A stretch of DNA of 5,066 nucleotides from Paracoccaceae bacterium (GTDB lineage Bacteria; Pseudomonadota; Alphaproteobacteria; Rhodobacterales; Rhodobacteraceae): the NCBI GenBank assembly GCA_003545125.1, contig DQCI01000023.1:12704-17769 (forward strand). The letters are read 5' to 3'. The position numbers and the translations under genes were made by a program. The notes under the pieces were generated by a model that did not search any database, was not told where the DNA came from, and saw only the letters and a list, made by a program, of their open reading frames with translations. Positions within the stretch are counted from its first letter, which is position 1, and each line of letters opens with the position of its first letter. Positions 1 to 5,066 of the stretch are shown one piece after another.

Positions 1-198
1 GGGTCCGGGTCGGGGCACAGGAAACAACACATCCGGGCAGAGGCCTGCAGCCCGCTCTGCCGCCATTTCACCGCCGGATCGCGCTGTCGCCGCGACATGC
101 CCGGCGCGCGGGCGGTGTGGGTCGAAATTGCACGAGACGCGCGCGGACATCCACGGTAAATTGGGGCGTGATTGCTTCAAATAACCAGCAGGTCTGAC

Positions 199-1182
199 AT
201 GGTCACCCGTGATTGCGTTCTCCCGTTGGCAACCTGTCTCGCCCTGCTCGCCGGCACCGTGGGTCATGCCCAGTCGGTCGATGCGCCCGAGACGGGGCCC
301 CTGACCGACCGGGCCTACACCCCGGACTGGGACGGTATCTGTGCCGAAGGGGCGGCCCTCGGAGAGGGGTGCGACACGATCCGGGCGCGCGAGATCGTCG
401 ATGCGGCACAGCCACCCTGGCGCGCCATCGGCCGGGTCAATTTCGCCAGCACCCTCGTCAGGGGTCACTGCACCGGGACGCTGGTGGGCGAACGTGTGGT
501 CGTGACCGCGTCGCATTGTCTGTACAACCAGGCGCGCAAGTCATGGGTGCCCGCGCAGAGCATCCTGTTTGCGGCGGGCTATCAGCGCGGAAGTTTCGCG
601 GCATTGTCGCGGGTCGAGAGATATGTGCTCGACCCGGCCAACGATCCGGCGAGCCGGGACTTCGCAGGCGACCCGTCGCGGGACTGGGCGCTGTTGATCT
701 TGCAGGATCCGATCGGTCGGGACACCGGTTTCGTCAAACTGGGCACCGTTTCTGCCGAGGCGCTCTGGTCGGCCGAGTTGATCTTCGCGGGCTACCCGGC
801 CCTGCGCGAGCATGTGCTGTCGGTCGAGCGCGATTGCGGCGGTGCGGAGTATGTGCTCGGAGGCCGGATGCTGGTGCAGCAATGCGCGGTGATGGGCGGC
901 GATTCCGGCGGTCCGATCTTCGCGGTCGACGGCGACGACCTCGCCCTGGTCGCCGTGCTGTCCGGCGTGATCCGGGACGGGACGTCGCTGGTGAGCGGGA
1001 GCGTGCCGGTGGGGGTTTTTCTCGAGGCCCTGGGGCGCGAGCTTGGGCCCGAGGCTGGGCTGCCGGACGCCGTCTCTCTGCCCGCGGCTCCGGTTGCCGG
1101 GTCCGAGCCCGCGCCTGCGAAACCCGCGCCGCCGCCCGCTCCCATACCGGTATATCCGCCACCGCCGCCGCGTGGCCGCTAG
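199..1182 (+). CDS. Exported trypsin-like (S1 family) serine protease with proline-rich tail
   Basis: This is a secreted or periplasmic serine endopeptidase of the chymotrypsin fold, 327 residues long. The triad is complete: His106 in TASHC, Asp162 in DWALLIL and Ser236 in GGDSGGP. Cys91 and Cys107 sit where trypsins carry the disulfide that flanks the catalytic His; Cys213/Cys229 and Cys48/Cys58 could form further bonds. The first ~24 residues look like a Sec signal peptide: Arg4, a hydrophobic Leu/Ala core, then a likely signal peptidase I site after Gly-His-Ala. Cys13 lies too early and without a lipobox for a lipoprotein. The catalytic domain ends near residue 285. A tail from about 292 to 327 holds 15 prolines in 36 residues and ends in RGR. 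I chose ATG 199 over TTG 172 because it gives a clean signal peptide and has a weak AGGT ribosome site. The natural substrate cannot be told from sequence. The gene stands alone and converges with the permease gene. Confidence 0.93.
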   Translation: MVTRDCVLPLATCLALLAGTVGHAQSVDAPETGPLTDRAYTPDWDGICAEGAALGEGCDTIRAREIVDAAQPPWRAIGRVNFASTLVRGHCTGTLVGERVVVTASHCLYNQARKSWVPAQSILFAAGYQRGSFAALSRVERYVLDPANDPASRDFAGDPSRDWALLILQDPIGRDTGFVKLGTVSAEALWSAELIFAGYPALREHVLSVERDCGGAEYVLGGRMLVQQCAVMGGDSGGPIFAVDGDDLALVAVLSGVIRDGTSLVSGSVPVGVFLEALGRELGPEAGLPDAVSLPAAPVAGSEPAPAKPAPPPAPIPVYPPPPPRGR

Positions 1183-1189
1183 CGTCCGC

Positions 1190-1245
1190 CCGGTTGGAGG
1201 CTGGAGGAAACCGGTCCCCAAACCGCCCGCCCCGGCCCTTGCCGG
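1190..1245. terminator. Possible hairpins between convergent genes
   Basis: The 63-base gap between the two convergent stop codons holds two short inverted repeats. CCGGTT (1190-1195) pairs with AACCGG (1209-1214) around a 13-base loop. CCGGC (1232-1236) pairs with GCCGG (1241-1245) around CCTT. Either could help end transcription from one side, but neither is followed by a T-run on either strand, so a standard intrinsic terminator is not shown. Confidence 0.2.
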
Positions 1246-3132
1246 TCAGTAGAGCAGCATCATCACGCCCTGGCTCACCACCAGGAACAGCACCGTCATG
1301 ATCCCGCCCGAGCGCAGGAAATCGGCCACCCGGTAGCCCGCGGGCGACATCAAGAGCGCGTTGACCTGGTGGGTGGGGATCAGGAAGGAGTTGGAGGTCG
1401 AGACCGCGACCGTGAGCGCGAACACGCCCGGGTCGCCGCCCGCTTCAAGCGCGATGGAGATCGCCAGAGGCACCAGCAGCACCGTCGCGCCGACGTTGGA
1501 CATGACCAGGGTAAACGCGGTCGCCAGCACGGCGACGCCGACCTGGAGCGACCAGATCGGCCAGCCATGCAGAAGCGACAGCACCTTGTGGGCGATCCAG
1601 TCCGCGGTGCCGGTATTCTGCACAGCCATGCCGAGCGGAATGAGCGAGGCGAGCAGGAAGACCGTGTTCCAGCCGACCGCGCGGTAGGCCTCGTCGACCG
1701 ACAGCACCCGGGTGACGATCATGCCGGTCGCGCCCACCAGCAGGGCGAGCGAGAGCCGCAGATCGGTGAACAGAACCAGCGACAGAGCGATCAGGAAGAA
1801 GGTGAGCGCCCAGCCCATCTTGCGCGGCCGGGTCTCTTCCTCTTCGGGGAAATCGGAGGTGACGACAACGAAATCGTTGTTGCTCTTGATCAGCGAGAGC
1901 ATGTCCCAGGGCGTGTGGACCACGAGCGTGTCACCGGCCAGGAACGGCACATCGCCGAGCTGCGCCGCCTCGTGTTCGGGGGTCTGGACATGGCTCATGG
2001 TCTCTTCGCCGCGGTGGATCGCGAGCAGGCTCATGCCGTAGCTCGAGCGGAACCGAATATCTTTCGGCTTCTTGCCGATCACACTGGCCCCCGGGCGCAC
2101 GACGATCTCGGCGACACCGGCGCGGTTTGCGGCAAAGTCCTCGCTGAATTCCGCCAGCGTGGTGTCGACGGTGAGCCCGTAGATGTCGCAGAACTCGTCG
2201 ATCACCTTGCGCCGCCCGAGGACTGCCAGCCGGCTGGGCGCGAGGATCGTCGTGGCGATACGCGGGTTGATCACCTTCTGGCCGGCATAATCGGTGCCGA
2301 TGATGTAGAGGTGATGGGCGTCCATGATGTCGCCGATGGTGTGGCCGACGAGGATATTTCCCTGAGGCACCACCACCTCGACCATGTCGGATTTGAGCCC
2401 GTAGGTGCGCTTGAGATAGTCGGCGACCGACTGGCCGGTGGTCGCGGCATCGTCATGGGCGCGCGCGGGCAGCACCCAGCGGCCGAGCAACACGAAGTAG
2501 AGAATGCCGGTGATGATGAGCGCGGCGCCGATCGGCGCGGGCGCGAACAGCGTGAAAAGCTCGATGTGCTTCTCGGGCGGATGATCGGCGTTGGTGGTCT
2601 CGATCAGGTCATTGAGCAGGATCATCGGCGAGGAGCCGACCATCGTCATGGTGCCGCCGAGGATGGCGGTGAAGCCCATCGGCATGAGAAGTTGCGACAA
2701 AGGAATGCCGGTGCGCGCCGAGATCCGGCTGACCACCGGCAGGAACAGCGCCGCCGCGCCGACGTTCTGCATGAAGGACGAGATCACGCCCACGGTCGCG
2801 GAGATGATCGGGATGATCCGGGCCTGGCTCTTGCCGCCGAACTTGAGGATCCAGGCGGCCACCTTGTTCATGACGCCCGTCCGGTCGAGCCCGGCGCCGA
2901 TGATCATCACCGCGATGATCGAGATCACGGCGTTGGAGCTGAACCCGGCGAACAGCTCGTTGACGTCGGCGAGCCCGTCCAGGCCCGGCACGTAGCTCAG
3001 GATGCCGATCAGCACCATGATGGACAGGGCGGCGAGATCGACCCGGACCACTTCGCTGACGAACAGGAACATGGTGAAGGCCAAAAGGCCGAGCACCACC
3101 ATCATTTCGGTTGTGAGCGCAACGGCCTCCAA
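1246..3132 (-). CDS. SLC13-family permease with two RCK_C (TrkA-C) domains
   Basis: This is an inner-membrane transporter, 628 residues from the chosen start, of the SLC13 (divalent anion:sodium symporter-like) permeases that carry an internal TrkA-C pair. The N-terminal membrane half (about 10-217) includes a QNVGAAALFLP hairpin motif near 122-132 and a GGTMTMVGSSP loop near 159-169. Two RCK_C-type domains follow at about 245-314 and 338-417, each beginning with an EVVVP- or EIVVRPG-like strand. The C-terminal half (about 439-627) repeats the hairpin as SNVGATVLLVP near 545-555, then shows STSNSFLIP near 578-586 and the family's typical PAGYRVADFLRSGG ending. The two QN/SN motifs fit the paired ion and substrate sites of the family. 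Members move sulfate, dicarboxylates or other anions, and the substrate here is not predictable. I chose TTG 3132 because AGGGGAG lies nine bases upstream; ATG 3105 and ATG 3102 are alternatives that lack a well-placed ribosome site. The gene is divergent from the coiled-coil operon. Confidence 0.9.
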   Translation of the reverse strand: MEAVALTTEMMVVLGLLAFTMFLFVSEVVRVDLAALSIMVLIGILSYVPGLDGLADVNELFAGFSSNAVISIIAVMIIGAGLDRTGVMNKVAAWILKFGGKSQARIIPIISATVGVISSFMQNVGAAALFLPVVSRISARTGIPLSQLLMPMGFTAILGGTMTMVGSSPMILLNDLIETTNADHPPEKHIELFTLFAPAPIGAALIITGILYFVLLGRWVLPARAHDDAATTGQSVADYLKRTYGLKSDMVEVVVPQGNILVGHTIGDIMDAHHLYIIGTDYAGQKVINPRIATTILAPSRLAVLGRRKVIDEFCDIYGLTVDTTLAEFSEDFAANRAGVAEIVVRPGASVIGKKPKDIRFRSSYGMSLLAIHRGEETMSHVQTPEHEAAQLGDVPFLAGDTLVVHTPWDMLSLIKSNNDFVVVTSDFPEEEETRPRKMGWALTFFLIALSLVLFTDLRLSLALLVGATGMIVTRVLSVDEAYRAVGWNTVFLLASLIPLGMAVQNTGTADWIAHKVLSLLHGWPIWSLQVGVAVLATAFTLVMSNVGATVLLVPLAISIALEAGGDPGVFALTVAVSTSNSFLIPTHQVNALLMSPAGYRVADFLRSGGIMTVLFLVVSQGVMMLLY

Positions 3133-3141
3133 GCGGTTCTT

Positions 3142-3148
3142 CTCCCCT
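3142..3148 (-). promoter_or_regulatory. Ribosome binding site that favours the TTG start of the permease
   Basis: On the minus strand this stretch reads AGGGGAG, nine bases before TTG 3132. The nearest ATG codons (3105 and 3102) have only a GGAGG that ends about 20 bases upstream, which is too far for good initiation. This decides for the TTG start. Confidence 0.5.
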
Positions 3149-3212
3149 CTCGTCTCCCTGATCCCGCCGCCCAAACGGGGGTTCCATCAACCTTAAGCAA
3201 ACTTCGCGGCAA

Positions 3213-3244
3213 ACAAAGTGAAACATTCGATTTCGTCTCTTTGT
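3213..3244. repeat. Imperfect inverted repeat in the divergent intergenic region
   Basis: ACAAAG (3213-3218) and CTTTGT (3239-3244) are perfect complements. Inside them GAAA (3220-3223) pairs with TTTC (3231-3234) around a seven-base centre, with one unpaired base on the left and four on the right. It lies in an A+T-richer stretch between two divergent genes, a common place for an operator. No known binding motif was recognised, so a regulatory role is only a possibility. Confidence 0.3.
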
Positions 3245-3261
3245 CATGGAATTTCCCCGGT

Positions 3262-3290
3262 TTGGACGGTTTTGCGCCTCCCCCTGCAAT
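3262..3290 (+). promoter_or_regulatory. Weak candidate sigma-70-type promoter for the coiled-coil operon
   Basis: TTGGAC (3262-3267) and TGCAAT (3285-3290) are separated by 17 bases. They match three and four of six consensus positions. Transcription would start near 3297 and leave a leader of about 56 bases before ATG 3353. It is the best-spaced pair I could find in this intergenic region, but matches this weak arise by chance. Confidence 0.22.
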
Positions 3291-3352
3291 TGAAATCGCG
3301 TTACTCTCTTCCCAACTCGATGTTACACCCCTTTACTTTTGCGAGGATATTC

Positions 3353-4432
3353 ATGGCCGCCAATCTCGACGCCCAGATCAAGGAAAGCCAGGCCCAGGTG
3401 GCCGAGGCGCAATCGAAGATCGCCGAGCTGACCAGCCGGATCGAAACCGCGCGCGGCAAGGCGATGTCGGGCGACGACATCTCGATCGACATCGAGAACG
3501 CGACGCTCGATGACGTTCATGCGCATACCGATTTGATGAACGCCAATATCGCCGAGCTGATCATGGGGCTCGACGACGTCACGGCCGGGTTTTCCAAGGA
3601 TTTCGACGAGATGCGCTCGAAGACGGCCTGGGAAGGTTTTGTCGGCGTGTTTTCGAAACACCGCGCCGACAGCTTGCGCCAGGAGCGGATGCGCACGGCC
3701 AATATCGACGACAAGCTGCAGGACCTGATCGGCAAGTCCGACAGCATCGTGACGCTCCTGGAAAACCAGCTCACCGTGTTGAACGAGCAAAAGAGCAGTG
3801 TGGAGACCAACCTGACCGAGACGCTGGACGACCGTGAGTTTACTGTCGGCGACCTTGAAGCCTTGCGCGCCGAGATCCTCGGGAAGGACCCGAAGATCAT
3901 CGAGCTCGAGGGCAAGATCGGCTCGACCACGGATGCGGCGGCGCGCACCAAGCTGGAGACCGAGCTTGCGGAGCTGAACGGCAAATACAACGAGCTGGTG
4001 CAGCAGGAGCAGGTGAAGCTGGCGCGGTCGCAGACGCTGGAGCGCTACATCGAGAAGGGCAAGACCTGGGTGGACTCGTTGCAGAACCAGGCGGCGACGC
4101 AGATGGTGCTGATCAACAAGCTGCAGACGGACACCAAGCAGCGGGTGGTTCTGTACGATGCGCTGTCGAAGTCGCTGAAGACCGCCCAGCAGCAGGACGT
4201 CGCGCACCGGATCAACGAGATCGGCGTCGAGACCGACAAGGAGGCGCAAGCCGCGATGGCCGCCATCGGCACCGCGACCAACCAGAAGATGGCCGACATG
4301 ATGGAGGCGCATGAGGACCACATGGTGTTTGCCCGCGAGGTGCTGGAAGCGAAGGCCAAGGCGGACGAGCGGTTCGCGCGGCGGTTTGCGGCGATCGTGG
4401 AGAAGCACGACAGCAATTTGTACGGGGAGTAA
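3353..4432 (+). CDS. Soluble coiled-coil protein, distantly TelA-like in architecture
   Basis: I do not recognise a firm family. The protein has 359 residues, is almost wholly helical and strongly charged, and has no signal peptide or membrane segment, so it should be cytoplasmic. It has no cysteine and a single proline (Pro180). Coiled-coil regions are likely at about 5-37, 115-160, 183-235 and 265-350. A more conserved-looking insert near 90-105 (TAWEGFVGVFSK) breaks the first helical part. This pattern of an N-terminal helix bundle, a short aromatic segment and long C-terminal helices recalls TelA/YceH 'toxic anion resistance' proteins, but I see no diagnostic motif, so the link is a hypothesis. 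ATG 3353 is preferred over upstream in-frame starts because GAGGA lies five bases before it. It is the first gene of an operon: the next start codon follows its TAA after two bases. It may be a scaffold or a partner of the small membrane proteins downstream. Confidence 0.85.
   Translation: MAANLDAQIKESQAQVAEAQSKIAELTSRIETARGKAMSGDDISIDIENATLDDVHAHTDLMNANIAELIMGLDDVTAGFSKDFDEMRSKTAWEGFVGVFSKHRADSLRQERMRTANIDDKLQDLIGKSDSIVTLLENQLTVLNEQKSSVETNLTETLDDREFTVGDLEALRAEILGKDPKIIELEGKIGSTTDAAARTKLETELAELNGKYNELVQQEQVKLARSQTLERYIEKGKTWVDSLQNQAATQMVLINKLQTDTKQRVVLYDALSKSLKTAQQQDVAHRINEIGVETDKEAQAAMAAIGTATNQKMADMMEAHEDHMVFAREVLEAKAKADERFARRFAAIVEKHDSNLYGE
4424..4429 (+). promoter_or_regulatory. Ribosome binding site for a GTG start, inside the preceding gene
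   Basis: GGGGAG covers the last sense codons of the coiled-coil gene and ends five bases before GTG 4435. This strong site supports the non-ATG start of the 72-residue protein. It also suggests that ribosomes ending the upstream gene reinitiate here. Confidence 0.6.
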
Positions 4433-4434
4433 CT

Positions 4435-4653
4435 GTGCGATTGTTCAGGCCTCCTGGAACCTGGGGCGCGTGGACCTTGGGTGCCGTCTTTGCCATTCTC
4501 TTTTTGAGGGGGCTCGTCTGGCTAGAGCCTGACCGCGCGGACACCTATGTCGCCCTTGGAGTGGTTGTTTTGGCCTCGTCGTTGTTCGCAGTGGTCCGGC
4601 GCAAAGCGTTGGCCGGACACCTGAAGCGCCAACAAGGTAAGGAAGATGCCTGA
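4435..4653 (+). CDS. Small protein with two predicted membrane helices, function unknown
   Basis: The product has 72 residues and matches no family I recognise. Two hydrophobic segments, about 10-30 and 38-54, are joined by a short charged turn (EPDRAD). The N-terminus carries Arg2 and Arg5, and the C-terminus is strongly basic (RRK at 55-57, then KRQQGK). By the positive-inside rule both ends should face the cytoplasm, forming a helical hairpin in the inner membrane. It starts at GTG, two bases after the stop of the coiled-coil gene, with a strong GGGGAG site, and its own end overlaps the next gene by eight bases. That spacing makes co-expression with both neighbours very likely. It may anchor or regulate a partner at the membrane; a role for the coiled-coil protein as that partner is inference from position only. 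Confidence 0.75.
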   Translation: MRLFRPPGTWGAWTLGAVFAILFLRGLVWLEPDRADTYVALGVVVLASSLFAVVRRKALAGHLKRQQGKEDA

Positions 4654-4879
4654 GACTGACTCCCAAACCGACAAACCCGGTCTGGCCCAGAGCGCGGAAG
4701 CGACTGCCTGGCGCACGGTCCTCCTTGCAGGTCGGGGCGCGTTGCTTCTGCCGCTGGGAATGATCGCCGAGGCGGTGCGCGAAGGCGTCAATGCCCTGAA
4801 AGGTTTCGGCTACTTGATTGGCATTGGCTTGCCGGAGAAACCCGACGATCTGCCAGAGGACTTTGACGACAATGCCTGA
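4646..4879 (+). CDS. Small membrane-associated protein, function unknown
   Basis: The product has 77 residues and I do not recognise it. Residues 1-20 are polar. A hydrophobic helix spans about 22-40 (it begins WRTVLLAG), a second apolar stretch lies at about 51-63 (LKGFGYLIGIGLP), and the tail from 64 onward is very acidic (PEKPDDLPEDFDDNA). It could lie in or on the inner membrane; with Arg30 inside the first segment, full spanning is uncertain. ATG 4646 overlaps the end of the 72-residue gene by eight bases (ATGCCTGA), with AAGG eight bases upstream as a possible ribosome site. The next gene begins in the same way inside its own stop region. The acidic tail contrasts with the basic tail of the preceding small protein, so contact between the two is conceivable, but that is speculation. 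Confidence 0.72.
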   Translation: MPETDSQTDKPGLAQSAEATAWRTVLLAGRGALLLPLGMIAEAVREGVNALKGFGYLIGIGLPEKPDDLPEDFDDNA

Positions 4880-5066
4880 AACCGACGCCCTCACCCGCGA
4901 CCATATCGAGCTGGAGGACACCCGTGTCACCCGGCGCTACTTCGCCAAGTTCGAAGCGATCACCGGCCATATGGCGCGGGTGGCGGCGCAGTTCGAGGCG
5001 GAGGGCACGCTGAGCCGTCAGGAGGTTGACCTGCTGGCGCGTTACGTGATCGCGCTGGGCTACACC
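4872..5066 (+). CDS. Start of an unidentified protein, cut by the window edge
   Basis: An open frame begins at ATG 4872 and runs to the last base without a stop, giving 65 residues. GAGGA at 4856-4860 lies 11 bases upstream, a slightly long spacing for a ribosome site. The visible part is charged and helix-prone, with the segment RRYFAKFEAITGHMARVAAQ at 21-40 and a turn EGTLSRQEVDLLARY at 44-58. It has no signal peptide or membrane helix. The length and the family cannot be told from this fragment. It overlaps the preceding gene by eight bases and shares its opening residues MPETD, so it belongs to the same translation-coupled operon. Codon use (GC-ending) matches the neighbours, which supports it as a real gene. 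Confidence 0.75.
   Translation, partial: MPETDALTRDHIELEDTRVTRRYFAKFEAITGHMARVAAQFEAEGTLSRQEVDLLARYVIALGYT

Noticed and set aside
99..113. A hairpin GCCCG-GCGCG-CGGGC upstream of the protease
   Set aside because: The stem is only five base pairs in very GC-rich DNA and has no T-run after it, so neither a terminator nor an RNA element can be claimed.
1..150. A minus-strand frame from ATG at 150 open to the left edge, and a plus-strand frame open from 1 to a TAA at 157-159
   Set aside because: Both are about 50 codons, rich in Arg, Pro and Ala, without a convincing ribosome site or a recognisable protein segment. One could be the edge of a neighbouring gene, but nothing visible supports it.
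541..1221. A 226-codon minus-strand frame opposite the protease
   Set aside because: It lies over a gene with a full catalytic triad, has Arg/Pro-rich composition and no recognisable feature.
213..1301. A 362-codon plus-strand frame overlapping the protease in another phase
   Set aside because: It is Arg/Gly/Ala-rich low-information sequence that results from reading the protease codons out of frame.
3218..3352. An upstream in-frame extension of the coiled-coil protein by 45 residues
   Set aside because: The extension is unlike the rest of the protein (it holds Cys and several Pro) and its upstream starts lack a ribosome site, while ATG 3353 has GAGGA at five bases.
1369..3513. A 714-codon open frame on the plus strand, antisense to the permease gene
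   Set aside because: It is rich in Arg, Gly, Asp, His and Glu with no domain or motif, and it is a reading of the opposite strand of a clear transporter. GC-rich third positions keep such antisense frames open. It also runs through the intergenic region into the coiled-coil gene.
3323..4408. A 361-codon minus-strand frame opposite the coiled-coil gene
   Set aside because: Its Leu/Arg/His-rich make-up is the mirror of a Glu/Lys/Gln/Asp-rich coiled coil; the plus-strand gene has a good ribosome site and sits in an operon.

Overview
The window reads like chromosomal DNA of a GC-rich alphaproteobacterium, most like the Rhodobacterales. This rests on the high GC content, strong GC preference at third codon positions, compact gene packing and the style of the proteins. 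It is an inference; no rRNA or marker gene is present to confirm it. No tRNA, rRNA, insertion sequence, CRISPR array or phage gene was seen.

Layout. Positions 1-198 hold no gene that can be supported. A plus-strand gene (199-1182) encodes an exported trypsin-like (S1 family) serine protease with a complete catalytic triad and a proline-rich C-terminal tail. Converging on it across a 63-base gap is a minus-strand gene (1246-3132) for an inner-membrane SLC13-type permease with two RCK_C (TrkA-C) domains between its two membrane halves. A 220-base divergent intergenic region, visibly richer in A+T than its surroundings, separates the permease from a plus-strand operon that runs off the right edge. 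That operon encodes a 359-residue soluble coiled-coil protein, a 72-residue protein with two membrane helices, a 77-residue small protein with hydrophobic stretches, and the first 65 residues of a fourth protein. The genes are two bases apart or overlap by eight bases, so they are almost certainly co-transcribed and translationally coupled.

How they work together. The protease and the permease each stand alone and show no clear functional link to each other. The right-hand operon is the least familiar part: a long helical protein without cysteine, joined to two tiny membrane-associated proteins and an unidentified partner. The coiled-coil protein has the general look of TelA/YceH-type 'toxic anion resistance' proteins, but that is only a resemblance in architecture. 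A two-helix small protein next to it would be a reasonable membrane anchor. A curious detail is that the third and fourth genes begin with the same peptide (MPETD) at the same eight-base stop/start overlap (ATGCCTGA).
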